This document shows, piece after piece, positions 21,794 to 33,800 of a DNA stretch of 64,000 nt; the stretch's first letter is position 1, and each line of letters opens with the position of its first letter. The stretch covers positions 60,440 through 124,439 of the forward strand of contig NKYR01000116.1 of the NCBI GenBank assembly GCA_003184365.1, written 5' to 3'. The notes below the pieces were generated by a model. It was not told where the DNA came from. It saw only the letters and a list, made by a program, of their open reading frames with translations, and ran no database searches. This stretch comes from Evernia prunastri (Eukaryota > Ascomycota > Lecanoromycetes > Lecanorales > Parmeliaceae). Both the position numbers and the translations under genes were made by a program.

Positions 21794-22411
21794 GGTACCA
21801 GCTGTTGGATAAAGGACTTATCCCAGAGTTGGGTTACAATAGTGGTAAAGGATGGAATTCAAAATCTTAAGGATCATCTTCAATAGAGACTCTAGATGCG
21901 TGGGTCTTCGCGAGCCGTCAGAACCGAAACAGTACAGCGGCTAAAAGGAGGGACCTCAGCATTGCGCCGCCATGTGCCGACAACCGTTCTGCGGCTATCA
22001 GATCCTGTGTTGCTAAAAGACCGCGGCTCAGCTGATAGGAATACATTAACCCTTGGGAGTGAGAGGAGGAGAAGTCCCGTGGATTGCTGAGTACATGGCA
22101 AAGAAACTCTTATCGCGACAGCTTCCGCATCGCGAAAACATCATGCCATGCGACCGAGTAACCCCTTGTCTCACTGTGATGAATAGCTGAAAAATGGCTA
22201 GATAGTGTACTGTTTTCTCATTGACAAAGAGGAAGCAGACCTTTTTGTTTACCAATGGTCCATCAAGCAAGCCTAGGCATTCTGAGTGCAACAATAAATC
22301 TCTATATTTGGAATTCTTGGCTTCTCAAAGATGTCTGTCAAGCAAAATTATTCCAGCTGCGAAAGAGACCTGGAGCGTGACAGCATAACAGAATGAGCCT
22401 CAGTCCGACAT
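21794..22411. other. Intergenic, promoter of the two-domain secreted protein
   Basis: Nothing recognisable. It lies between the secreted-protein start (minus strand) and the 3' end of the DUF6604 gene (also minus). Confidence 0.4.
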
Positions 22412-25063
22412 TCACTGCTGCGCAAACATCTCGTCCAGCTCGCCGAAGTCGATCGCCTCAACACCAAGCCGCATCGCGATGCACTTACTCTCGATCTCTC
22501 CGGCGCCACTATCAATCATGCCGTGGACTGCGCCCGCAGCTGTTGCCAACACGCGGCTTGAGGCCTGAACACCAGCACGTTTCGGTAAGAGTAGGTTCGC
22601 GACTCGACTCGTCTGCGTTGCCGCCATGAAGATGTATCCCACCACGAAGGGAAGCTGGTTCTCCTTCTCCAAGTAGCCGGGACCGTACATCTCGAGCAAT
22701 TGAGGTTTGCACTCCGCGTTGACATTGCGTAAGAGCATCCAACAGAATCTGTGCATCCGCAGGTAGTCGACGCTTAGTTCGAGTGTTTCGGCGTGTAGGG
22801 CGTTGACGAGGTCTTCGAGGAAATCGGTGGTTGGTATGGACTTGGTGTTTCTTTGGGGCTTGCGAACAAGTGATCCAGAGGCAGCCGTCTTCACCCCAGT
22901 TGGCTTTTTCGCCAACTCTTCGTTATCACTATCATCATCCATCTTTCCTTCAAGTACCGGCTTAATAGAGTCAGGGGTCCAAGTCACCGCACGCTCGTTT
23001 TTGAGATATCTCCCCTTGAAGAGCGCACCAGCAGCGCACAGCGTGGACAGGGATCTAGGGCCTCTAGCAGAGACTACTGAGGCACCTTTCCTACGGTTGT
23101 TGGCAAACAGGCTAGCAGAGTAACCTACGCTCAGGAGAAAACGCTTGAGATAACCCTCAAAGTCTTTTGGAGAATCGCCGACGAAAAATGTCTCGGTACT
23201 TTGCAATGCAAGAAGCATTTCCATGTCTTTCCATGCTTTTGGTAGGAGCCTCTCCTGTCGGGCAGCATTGTAGAGGTGACCAGCGTACATGATAGAGCCC
23301 CAGGCATTGACGAAATCTATGCTCACTTCTTGTGCTTTTGTTTGAATAGAAAACGAGAAAAGGCCACAAAGGAGGGGGTATTGCTTTAGGAGTCGAAAAG
23401 GCTCCGGAGGGGGCAACACCGCAGCTTGTTCAGCCTATTCAGTATTAGTCGGCTAAGTCGAATGTTCAATAAATCGCACCCTTACCTTTTTCAGCTTTTC
23501 GGCCACGGCATCGCTGTGAATCCATTCTTCAATTACTCTGAGAGTCTCATTGAACTGGGAATCGTTCTGCCTAGGCCAATTTTCGATTCGGAGTGATTTG
23601 TGGAAATCCAGGTTCTGTTTAATCGACGCTCCGATAGCGTGGGCGGTCTGGCCAAGTTCTGTATGCCCCTTGGCGATATCCCGACCGAGTACGTGCTGCA
23701 CATCAAGAAAGCACTGAGCAGCAAACACCAGCCAAAGCGGAATGGGCTTCCCGGGAGCCATTTGACGAATGCCTCGTAACAGCTCGTCCTCGGCTAGAGG
23801 TGATTTTGACGTAATCATGGTCATAAGCATGAGATCGGGAAATGCTTCCATCACAACGAGCTGATCATCATGATATTTGTCCCTGGCGGATTTCTTGGCC
23901 CAATCGATCGTCGTATCACGGTTTCCGTAGTATCCAGGCTTGTAGAGTGGTAAACTGTTGGGAGAGATGACCCTCTGCAGAGCTTCAAGAACCATATATG
24001 TAGGCATCATGACCTCTTCCGCGAGATCGTATACTTCAAAATTTAAAAGGTCATCGGCTCGTTGCTTGCTATTTGGCTTATGACCGCGATGCAAGCACTG
24101 GACCGTATAGAAAAGGTGCACGATTTTCTCATAGTCAGACTTGTCAGGGAACTGCTTCAAAAAATCCTGCTCTATACTGCGGACAAAGTCGATGGCGGTA
24201 TTCGTGGTTATAGAGACCGCAACGAGACTTAAGCCGCCATCTTTGTAGCTCGCCCATATCTGGCGAAGGAAAGAGCGGATGCTCCTCACATCCTGGAACA
24301 AACAGTGAGCCGCCAGATACTGTTCTTCCATGCTTTGCACCTTTTCCGCTTCGTAAATAGGCTCCGGAGAGGATGTAGTATCCGTTTTGCGCTCTACGTC
24401 AGGGGCATCAAGGAATACTTGAGACGGTTCTTCGATGTCCAAATTGTCAAACAAGTTACTGATTTGTCCATTGATCTGCGTGCCTGACGCCTCTTGGCCA
24501 TCCACGCCCGAAGATGGCTTTGAGAGGAAATCCTGTACCATCTCAGGTGGCATGAGGGGTTTTAACATCTCCCGAGTGCGCTCAAGGATGCCGAGGAAGT
24601 ACGCATGGCTCTTGTTGCTCTCTTCGATCTCAGCCGACAATTCAGAATCTGCCTGACTCTGAGACCGAGTGCTGGATTCTTGGCGAAGCTTTATGGCTCG
24701 ATTGAGAGCTTTTGCCAGATCAACCGGTACTTTGACCGCCGGCTTGGTGAAACGAGCAATGCATTCAGCCAAAGGAGTGAAGTCTTTGACTTGTATAATG
24801 TACTTTGGGCCAGCGGTTGAGCCGCTGGCATCTTTTGATGGCGCTGTCTCCTCTTTAGCCGCGCTTTTGGCTTTCTTGCGCGCAGCCCCCTTCAGTCTCT
24901 GCGACGGACGAGCTGTTTGAGGCAGGGAGGTGGATGGATCAGGTGAGGGTAGAAGATCAGCAGGATAGCCGCACTGTTTTGCCTTTTGCGCGAGCCATTT
25001 AGCAATGGAGTCGGTGTCTTGTTTATAGGTCAGGTAGCTCGATTGAAGGAAGGTGGGCAACAT
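22412..25063 (-). CDS. DUF6604 domain protein, intracellular
   Basis: Two exons, 25063-23486 and 23434-22412, join in phase across a 51-nt GTAAGG...AATAG intron to give 866 residues. The N-terminus (LPTFLQSSYLTYKQDTDSI, then AKWLAQKAKQCGYP) is the hallmark start of the fungal DUF6604 family, which is why the Met at 25063 is preferred to upstream in-frame Mets; those run through a serine tract that comes from a trinucleotide-like repeat in the leader. A Lys/Ala-rich segment lies near 65-85. A long helical body follows, and an acidic stretch (KMDDDSDNEE) lies in exon 2. No signal peptide or membrane span is seen. The biochemical role of the family is unknown; members are often large and variable between isolates, which is my recollection rather than something visible here. 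Confidence 0.88.
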
Positions 25064-25070
25064 GGTTATA

Positions 25071-25109
25071 GATGACAAAGATGACGAAGATGACGAAGAT
25101 GACGAAGAT
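25071..25109. repeat. GATGACGAA microsatellite in the DUF6604 leader
   Basis: About four imperfect copies of the nine-base unit GATGACGAA lie a few bases upstream of the chosen start codon, in the mRNA leader (read there as TTCGTCATC). If translation began at an upstream Met it would encode a serine run. Confidence 0.75.
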
Positions 25110-26265
25110 GCAGTGCAGTGAAATGAGTGAAAGCAAGAATTGCAAAGGCTCAACGGTTTGAATGAGATGACAGATATAGAGCTGTGAAGCTGTGATGTGA
25201 TCAAAGGGACAAAGAAAGACGGTCAAGTGCAGGAACACTAAGGTTGTACTGAAGCCATAAAGTAAGGTACCCAAGCTTTAATTAAACTCAAGTGGAGACG
25301 CGGAACCTTCCGTTGCAATTCAGTGCTGTGGAAACCTTCCCGCCACATTCCGGGATAGCTTCCGGGTACGTCATCCGCCCTGTATCACTTTAACCATACG
25401 CTGGCTGGGGAAGGGGCTCACATCGAGCGGACAAGTTCCCCGTGTCCGACAGATCTACGACCCTTGGGCCTTGAGAAACACAGGACTACGAAAGGAGACA
25501 GGATCAATCTTACATAGGACCTTGGGAATAGCGAACAAATCTCGGGTGCTGCTATTGTTTTTCACATGTCTTTTACGAAGCGATTACATTTCCGCAACGG
25601 CTCCTCGACATACCAGGATCCGCGGTGCGGACCTTGGGCACGTTCAATGCTATCATACAAATTGATCAAGAAAGTGTTGTGAGAGCAGAGCAACTTAGGC
25701 GCAGATCACTGAGGAGATTTTCGACAAAAGGGGATCGGAGCAGCCTTCATCGTCGACCGAGTCTCTGGCTACGCTGTTTGGATGGGCGCGAGGAATTAAT
25801 ACCTTGACGTTGTTTACATTGTAAGTGTTGCAGAGATGATGGAGGCCGACCAGCAATGCAAGCGATGACACGTCCGCGAGACCACTGCTGACGAACATAG
25901 CCGAGCTGGTATCGCATACCGATTAACAGAAACGTACTTCACAAACTTGCACCGGCGCTCGAATGAACAGCTGTCGAACTCTAACCTAAGATGAATGAGA
26001 ATCATAAAATTCAAGATTTCGCATAGTTTCTAATGACCATCGCAAACTAAGTAACAGACCTGACCTTCCTTCATGTTCATCCTAAAAGATACCTCCAACA
26101 GCGTCGACCAGGACAGCAAAGTGAGAGAGGGTAATGTATTCATGTCTCATAGCAGCGTCAAGTCCAGTACCCTACACATGATTTACTATAGCCCGTCGCG
26201 ACGTCGTAAGTTGGAGGGCAAGTCGTGTTCCAGATGTTGACGCACTACGTAGAAAGTTTTAGTAT
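25110..26265. other. Intergenic, promoter of the DUF6604 gene
   Basis: No gene is supported. Small open frames here lack motifs. The left part is the DUF6604 promoter. Confidence 0.4.
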
Positions 26266-26727
26266 TCATGGTCTATGATCTCTTCTCCGGAACAGAAGGC
26301 ATACCCTCGCTCCGCCAGTCATTAGATAACAGGTTCCGTCACGCAGCGTATGGTTGTTCGAATCCGGACTGGTGGTCTGCAGATAGGTTCCACACTCCTT
26401 CGGAATCGTACCTCCATACGGAATACTGTCAGAGGGATAGGGAGTGCTCCAATCAAGTTGCTCTTCCGACGAAAGGAACCGGCTGAGGGAATATGACCGG
26501 ACTATGAACGGAACGGGCTGCATGTGATCATAGGATAGGTTGAAGTCTATGCTGACAGATACAGGGCTGTAGCCGCAACTTGTATCGTTGAAAAAGGTGA
26601 TATTGACGCCAGCCCGGTTGAAAGTGGGAATGTGCGTTTGGGCAGGCCTTGGGGGCGGACTCGCGACGCCAGGACCGAGGCCATAAAGGAGAAGGAACAC
26701 CGACAGGATCGAGGATTTTATGAACAT
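26266..26727 (-). CDS. Small secreted protein with four cysteines
   Basis: Single-exon frame of 153 residues. The start at 26727 is chosen because it opens a canonical signal peptide (MFIKSSILSVFLLLYGLGPG, then VAS), while upstream in-frame Mets would bury it. The mature chain has Pro-rich PPPRPAQ, then a beta-rich domain with Cys in NDTSCGYSP, KECGTY, DGTCYLM and ARVCLLF, which could form two disulfides, and several N-glycosylation sequons (NIT, NDT, NLS, NHT). The C-terminus is basic (RRRDHRP). No family is recognised. Size and secretion fit an effector-like or wall-associated protein. Its promoter faces the Ulp1-like gene at 28072 across a shared 1.3-kb gap. Confidence 0.6.
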   Translation of the reverse strand: MFIKSSILSVFLLLYGLGPGVASPPPRPAQTHIPTFNRAGVNITFFNDTSCGYSPVSVSIDFNLSYDHMQPVPFIVRSYSLSRFLSSEEQLDWSTPYPSDSIPYGGTIPKECGTYLQTTSPDSNNHTLRDGTCYLMTGGARVCLLFRRRDHRP

Positions 26728-28071
26728 GGCAGGGTTGAAGTCAGTTGGAACTGAGTAGCTTGTTGGCGATTTCGCGTTGTCGATGGAACGAAGCGTTAGT
26801 CGATAGAGATGATGGCAAGTAACAGTATCTATGCGGCTTCTTTTCGCAGTGGATTCGTAGTGCACGGGTTTAATTCGGATGCAGAGTGTTCAGAGGTCCA
26901 GCTCGAGATGTGAGAGGGTTTGCAGGGTGGATTCAAAAAGAGGTAGCAAAAGTAGGAATAGCTGCGCTTCTATATCTGTTCGTCGGCCGCCCCATACTGT
27001 AAGATGCGTGGCATTCTGCCTGTGAGTCCTCAAACCATCTTGAAGCTGATATCAGTATCTCAATCACGTGTTTCAAGTCACAATGTATCAGCGCAATGGC
27101 TGGTTGAGATTTTTTGGAGACCGCGCTTTCATCTATGCTTGTACGAACCACATTTCATGTTCGTTTGGGTCGTTGCAGATGGGCCATTGTCTTGCTGATT
27201 CGCGAAAGCTATTTGATGCTGCTCGTGCTGGAGAAGCTTGAAACCCAGACGAAGATTCCGTAGTGTTGCAGGCCTTGGTTTCGGGGCCCGTTTCAGATTT
27301 TTAAGCAAATGAGCGAGCGTTGTCAGGAAGTAGATACCGGTGTTGATACCTGTGTTACCATCATCTAGGCTACACACTTTTGAAAACTCCAGAGTTCTGC
27401 GCATCGTATTTCTGTAGACAAAGGGGTAAAAAGTACTATGTGAGGTTGGCTTCTGCGGGGGTCTGACCAGGCAAAAGCGATTACTCATGAGCTGACTAAT
27501 ACCCGCCAGAATTACCTACCTACGTTACCTATTTCTGCCCTGCTCTTTCCCAAAAGATGATTAATTTCTCTTCCCACCTTCCACAGTGTTGTCACTGTGA
27601 CACTTCCGTCAAGGAAGTTGCCTTTGCCTTGTAGCCAACAATTTATTATTGTAGACTTAGGTCTTGTAGTCAACATCTCTCATCCCAATAGTCATCGTCT
27701 CTGTCCATCGTCGTTACACAAAAGAGTTCGGTCCAGACAAGCGTCTCTTCCAGCTCTCCTGAGACCGGCCAGAACAAGAAGTTATCCCTCTACGAAGTGA
27801 GGTCTATCCTACCTCGTTCAATGCTACTCACCCGCTTCTAGTCACCTCTTGCGTAGCCTTGACTTCCGTTTATCCAAAAAGCAAGCAATAAGAGGCATCG
27901 CCATCAGATAAAACCTGTTAACACAAATCATCAAGGCACAAAACGCGCCTATCTCATAGCACTTTGCTTCTATCGGCCGCGCAATTGTTCGCACGCAACG
28001 GATCGCTCTACCGTTGCAATTTCTCAACATTCCACGACATCCCTTTCTTCCAGGAAAGCGCGGCTCTAGTC
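26728..28071. other. Divergent intergenic region, no recognised gene
   Basis: Holds the promoters of the small secreted protein (minus) and the Ulp1-like protease (plus). A minus frame at 27129-27488 has no domain or signal and I do not support it. Confidence 0.4.
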
Positions 28072-29277
28072 ATGTCTTCGCATGCCTTTAGCTCCCTCAT
28101 CTTGTGTGAGCTCATGAAAGAAATCCAACAGCTCGGACCAGGGATGGATTATTATGAGGAAGAGTGGGTTCACGCCATGACAGATAAATACTATCGAACA
28201 GTATTGGAGCAGCCAGTGGTGTGGATGACCGAGGGAGACCGTTTCTCAGCGGGGGAATATCTAGCTAAGTTCGAAAACAAGGGTGTGTCTGTAGCGGACA
28301 CAGCTACCAAATTGGACCGCAGCAAGCACGCTGCGGATATCAGGAAGTTCTTGAAGGCCAATCACGATGACCCGCCTCCGTGGATGTATCGTGGTAGGGC
28401 AGAGAACATCCAGGACTCTTTGCCTTGCGACGATGGGGCTCCCACAAGCTTCAAGGAATGGTTCGCCGTGTACGCAGTATGGAGGATGACACGGGCTTTG
28501 AAAGAGGTTTCTTTCCAGGTCGCTGCATATGGAAGATTCGATTGTCTTATCAATTCTCTGCCGAAGCCTTTCGAAGATAAACTGGACGAGTGTTTGCGAA
28601 TCACAGATGCCTCAGCCATCATCCCCGCTCCCAATGGCCACGGTCTTCCCATCACGAGAAAGGCTATCAATTCCGTCCTGATTACTTCGGATGACGACAC
28701 AAGTGTCCCGGGGTTCGTCAGCAACGACGTTATAGACCGATGGTTCCACATTCTCGTCTCGGAACGAAACCGACACAAACCCGGCAGTACCGTCTTTATA
28801 CACCCACAGAGTCTCGAGCTGGTTGGCACAACGCATCAAAAGGTCGCAGAGAATCGAGCTTTGATCGATCGAGATGTGGACACGGTGCTGTTTCCAACGA
28901 TGTTTCCCGGGGGAGATGAAGAGCATTGCGTCCTCCTCGTGGCGTTCCCCAAGAGGCGCACGATTGGCATCTACGACCCTCGGGGATCTGGGTCAGCCAA
29001 GCGTTTGCGAGAAAATCATTCTTGGGTCGAGAAAGCGCAGCCGGGAGAGTCAGCTTTGATTGCGCCATGGGTGATAAGGCTGATGGAGATGGACAACCCG
29101 ATGCAACTCGAAGACGACGCGTGTGGCGTTTTCATGCTCATCAATGCCTTGTGCCTCTGCTTGGCGAAAACCCCTTATCACACGTACAATCAAGACGACG
29201 TGATGTTTCTAAGGAGGTACATCGCAGCAGTCATCTGCATGGGAGAATTGTCAGAACCGGTCTTGAAAGAAGGATGA
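28072..29277 (+). CDS. Ulp1-like (C48) cysteine protease, first copy
   Basis: Single-exon frame of 401 residues from ATG 28072; the frame is open further upstream, but only with non-ATG codons. The C-terminal half has the C48 (SUMO/NEDD8 protease) layout: a segment before the active site (VIDRWFHIL), strand DTVLFPTMFP, catalytic His285 in EEHCVLLVAF, Asp302 in IGIYDPRG, Gln345 in NPMQLEDD and Cys351 in DDACGVFML. The N-terminal 180 residues are helical with no known domain. It ends with LRRYIAAVICMGEL, very like the end of the 45848-46990 protein (RRFVAAVVCKGEL), so the two are paralogues. Expected activity is cleavage of a ubiquitin-like protein or its conjugates. The usual Trp after the catalytic His is Cys here. 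Loose C48 copies in fungi can also derive from DNA transposons. Confidence 0.8.
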   Translation: MSSHAFSSLILCELMKEIQQLGPGMDYYEEEWVHAMTDKYYRTVLEQPVVWMTEGDRFSAGEYLAKFENKGVSVADTATKLDRSKHAADIRKFLKANHDDPPPWMYRGRAENIQDSLPCDDGAPTSFKEWFAVYAVWRMTRALKEVSFQVAAYGRFDCLINSLPKPFEDKLDECLRITDASAIIPAPNGHGLPITRKAINSVLITSDDDTSVPGFVSNDVIDRWFHILVSERNRHKPGSTVFIHPQSLELVGTTHQKVAENRALIDRDVDTVLFPTMFPGGDEEHCVLLVAFPKRRTIGIYDPRGSGSAKRLRENHSWVEKAQPGESALIAPWVIRLMEMDNPMQLEDDACGVFMLINALCLCLAKTPYHTYNQDDVMFLRRYIAAVICMGELSEPVLKEG

Positions 29278-29722
29278 TCGCTTTCTGCTGGTTGGGTATG
29301 GATGGCATGCATGCAGCTCACGGAAACAGATTTTCTTTTTTTCGCTATCAATAGTTGCCATGGGCATTACCGTGGAGCCTGAAGAGCAGAGTAGCACATA
29401 CCATCAATAGAGCAGCATTCATACTATTCGGAGACGACAGCTGGATTGATACTTATCGCCCTCTCTCATGATCTTTGAAACACGTAGCGCGGCCGCATTG
29501 CGCGTTCCAATACTTGTAGCTCCGAGTAAAGCCAGCGCATGTCTACATATTTTCGAATGCATCTATCCCAATCCCTTACAGTAGCCCTTGTGCCGCCCCC
29601 GTCGTTGCCTAGTACCACAAACTATACCTCTCGAACTAACATAGCCTACAAAGTGTCAGCCTGTGATTGGACACACCCACCTACCCACGATGCTCGGATC
29701 CCAAGATCAATCTCTAGATGAC
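29278..29722. other. Intergenic, no recognised gene
   Basis: Nothing recognisable beyond the 3' region of the Ulp1-like gene and of the F-box-like relic, which are convergent here. Confidence 0.4.
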
Positions 29723-30680
29723 CTAGAGCGTCAGGCTGGGGTGACTTCTCCCTGCCAGCAAGAGGCAGCTTCCCCCATGAACCATACAGGCGAAAAGCGC
29801 TTTCTCCGTTACACTGCCTCGAACCTTTCCGTCATCGTCCCAGATGAAATTGCCAGGCAGCCAAAGCTGGGGTGGATCATCGCAGGAAAGAGGCTTGCGG
29901 AGTTCGGTATTGTTCAGGGTCAGTGTCTTTCGTATATTCTCTGAGTTTGACGCCCAGCTCCCTTGTCCGACCAGTCTTATATTGCTAAGACCGAGATGCT
30001 TTAAAGTAGACGCGTGACGAACGCAAAAAATGGCAAAGTCCTTCTGAGCTGTGTTGATTCTCTTGAAGTGGATGCGCCGAAGTTTGGTCCAGTGGTGCTC
30101 ACACAAAATGTGCTTCATTTGCGTTGGGCAGTCATTTGCGTGGCAATGGAGCGCCATCGAATGGCACTTGAGGTCCGGCGCTGCTTCTATAACATCGCAT
30201 AGCGCATTGTCTGCGAAATATTCTTGACTTCTGAAATCTCGACTTCGATGTCATCATTCAAGGAGAAACCGGTTGATAGATTGAAGTTGAGTACACGGAG
30301 TTGACGTAACGGCTGCTTCATCATGCTCATGTTATTCGCCTTGTCTCCCAAGAATTGCCAATTGACGTCCCTACGACAAGACTCCTGAGCTCTCTCCCAG
30401 CGTGGTAACTGCGAAGCAAGGAGCGAAATTGAGAGACCACGCACGTCCACAAAATCAGATGTAACTTCGGTAGCAATCTTGACGTTGCAACGTCGGCCCA
30501 GAACTTGAAAACATGGCGGAGGTGTGCAATGTCTAGACTACCCAGACGAGCCAGCGACTGGTAAGACCAGATTGTGTCTGCGCTTTCTGGCGGTAATCGG
30601 TCAATGAATCTGGTTCGCCCGATGGTGGGCGTGTTCTTTGTATGCATTGCTTTAAGATATTTGTGCGCTACACCTGTCAA
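29723..30680 (-). pseudogene. F-box-like protein relic with frameshifts
   Basis: Coding-like sequence on the minus strand changes frame at least twice. The first part (DRLPPESADTIWSYQSLARL, then LRHVFKFWADVAT) resembles the F-box start of fungal F-box proteins. A middle part in another frame (about 30450-30200) reads LRQLRVLNFNLSTGF. The last part (ALCDVIEAAPDLKCHSMALH, then HHWTKLRRIHF and RHASTLKHLGLSNIRL) has the leucine-rich pattern of the same family and closes at 29723. No set of introns I tried joins the pieces. I therefore call it a decayed substrate-receptor gene, with moderate confidence in the family and lower confidence in the exact extent. Confidence 0.45.
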
Positions 30681-30847
30681 AGTACCTGTGGCGCGAGCAA
30701 AAACAATAACATTGGGCGCAACCGGATGTGGCTGTCATGATTAGTAAGCGAACGCGTTTGCCCAAGACGCGCCACGCGCGTTCGAAGGAGTCATGCCTCT
30801 CTGAGTTATGCCTATGTCGTGAGCATCGCCCAGCCAATCGGCCTAGA

Positions 30848-33800
30848 ATGGAGACGAAAAGGTGCACCGCACTTAAGGTTTCTGACGAACTGCCATGTCA
30901 AGACCCAGCTACCTCTCTCAATGGCCTATTCTGCCAGCATCATTCCAACCAGTGTCAAGGCTAGTCGCCTTTTTTTATGAGGAGAAAGGAAGCTAATCGT
31001 AGCTTTAGGTCTATACCAAGGCTATAAACGCCGCAATGCCCGCCTCGATGCCCTCAAACCTCCCACCTATCTTGAGCAGACTCTTGTACCACTTGCCAAC
31101 CAGACCTTTAGCGATGTCGAGTCGGAAGCAACGCTTCACGAGCTTCACGATTATCTTCTACTCAGATACAGGCTGCTTACCAGGGTGATTGGTGCCCGTA
31201 AACTCCACCACAGCCGGTTTTTCTCTGCGAGCATAGATTATGGGCATCAACACTACATAGACAACCTACAGAACCAGAGGCTTATTACAGTACGTGCACT
31301 GGAAAGTCTGGAGAAAAGGACCGCAGAGGTGCTGTTCCTGCAGCAAGAATGGTTCCAGTGGGCCCGCGACCGGCAGAACGAGGAGGAGAAGTCACGGGAC
31401 AACGAGAAGAAGAAGATTAAGAAAGAGGCTGCTTTGCTTCAACGATACCAGAGCATGTTGGAAGCTCATGCCAAGGATTTGAAGAGAAGGGAAGACTTGA
31501 AGTGCCAAGATGCATTCTTGAATGAGGTATATCAGGAGCGGATGAACCTCAAGAAGGATGAAGACGATGCTTGGGACCCCATCGAGGACGTTTTGGAGGA
31601 CGAGCGGGCAACATATTCTGAGATCATCAGTTTTCTCCTTATGCTGAAGGATGAAATCCCAGAGTCTGATGCCCAGTCCCGCGAGAAGACGGCCGCCTCT
31701 ACTAGCACGGGCAAGAAAGGAAGTCCCCAAAGGCAAGCGACAACAGATTCTGGGTATGGATCTGGTGTAGAGACAAAGTCACAAATGCGGAAGCGGCTAA
31801 AAGATGGCACTTTGTATCCGCAGGGCGCCAGTGTACTAATCCGCGGAACGCCCAACAATCCAATAGAGTTCGCCGATAAAACCCCATCCATGTCTGATGA
31901 TGAGATTGATGTCCTGTTGGAAGAGGTTTCTGAGATCAAGCATCTACTATTTTGCCGGTTGTTGCTCTCTCACGCAAGTCTGCTACCAGCAGCGATACGA
32001 GCCGACAGCGTTGATGCTTTCATGAAAGATGCAGACGTCAAGGATGCTAACCTAAGAGACCTGTGCTTGAAGATGGAGAGCCCAGGGCCCCAGGAAGTTC
32101 GTGATGCTTGTGCCGACTTACTTCGAAATGAGGACGAGCACAACGAATCATGGTGCTGCCTTGGAAAGGCGCAGAAAACCGACAAAAGCAAGGACAGTAG
32201 CAAGAACCGATTCATTCTACAACCGTATGGAGGGCATGATCTTAGATCTTGGATGCCGAAATCTACACGAAAGGCACAGAAGATAGACAGCTCACGGAAA
32301 GCCGTTTTGAGCAAAACGATCGGTCCCACAGAAGTACCTGATGTTGACTTCGGCATTGTCGATGACCAAGCGGAGTATCGCACGCAAAGGATCCGTGTGA
32401 AAATATGCGGGAGGTACATCTACAATTATCCCAGCGAAAAGGCTATGAGCCGCGGAGGATGGTTACACTTCAGCGTTATTGCCAAGGACAGTAACCTCTC
32501 GGATGCCATCAAGCTCTGTCGAAGTTGGGACGAGTTCTTTGAGCTGAGTATCCTAGCCATGTATCAGTACTTTCCTGCGGCCAATTGGCTTTTGTGGGCC
32601 GCGGACCGAGAGCAAACGCAATTGATCACCTTGGGCTTTATTCCATATGGAGATATGAAGCTTGCGGGCGAAATGACAACCACTCGCAACCGGCAGACAC
32701 GAAGAAAGTTAGGCGCTGTTGAAGTGAGATCATTTCTTGCTGGCTCAGTCAAACGGAACGATCAAGCCAGCCGCGGCCTTATAAAGCACCTCTCCATGCT
32801 AACACACCGTGTGTTTGTCCTAGTGCGTGACGCAATAGACGGTAGAATCTTGATCCAGCCTCCTCATGGAGAGCGATGGTTAATGCGTAGAGGACTTGAG
32901 ACCATGAGTTCCCTAGCAGACCAGGAGTGGGTTGTAGAAAAGCAAGTGGATGGTAGCTTCTTTGAAGAGTTGGAGAGATCTCGCAAGTGGACTGTTGGGT
33001 TCAGCGAACATTTTGACATCATTGTATGGGATCGTAAGGCAGGTTTGCCAGGTGTGCATGTCAACTTCACTGTTTTAGAGGTAAGCACGCTAGGGATTTT
33101 CCACCATTGTTATCCTTATGCTGATACCCCATTCTAGATGCTGATCAAAGCACATCGATGCCGCAGACCTGTAGATATCTACAATGTTGCTGCCCCTATC
33201 TTGAAAACCCTCATAACAGAGGCCAACAGTCATCGGTCTCGTGGCATCAAGCCTGGCGAAAGGAGCATCTACGACGAACTCCACGATGAACGAGCGCGAA
33301 TCCAGCTGTCTGATCCAACAAGGAAGTTCAAACAGGACATACCGCAGTCTTTATTCTATAACGAGATGGATGCGCTTGAAGATGAAATTCTTTTCCCAGA
33401 GGAACATCAAGGCGAAGACTCCTCCATTCCTGTAGGCCAGAGCACAAATCTGTTAGAGCAGTTCGAGAGGCATGGACAGCTCAATCCTATGCGATTTGCA
33501 CTCGATCTAGACACGGACGAGGAGCTTTCTGACGAAGATAAGGACGGAGAATCCATTACGCATGAGACAACTGACGAAGTATCCTCCGACGAGAACAATT
33601 GTCACATTTATGATTCCGGTATTGACCATGCACCTTCTGGAGAAAAGCGTTCCCATGTTAACACGGGCGAAGGACTTACAGGTAGGGAAGAATTTCCCCT
33701 CAGAGCGTCGAAACATCCTGTAGCTACGATTTGCGATGAGCTTAACATCCCCTTGGAGGACGATTTTTCAGCGGCCATGTGCCGGGAGCTTGCAATTTTC

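Noticed and set aside
27129..27488. 119-codon minus-strand frame
   Set aside because: Basic, low-complexity translation without motif; it lies in the divergent promoter region.
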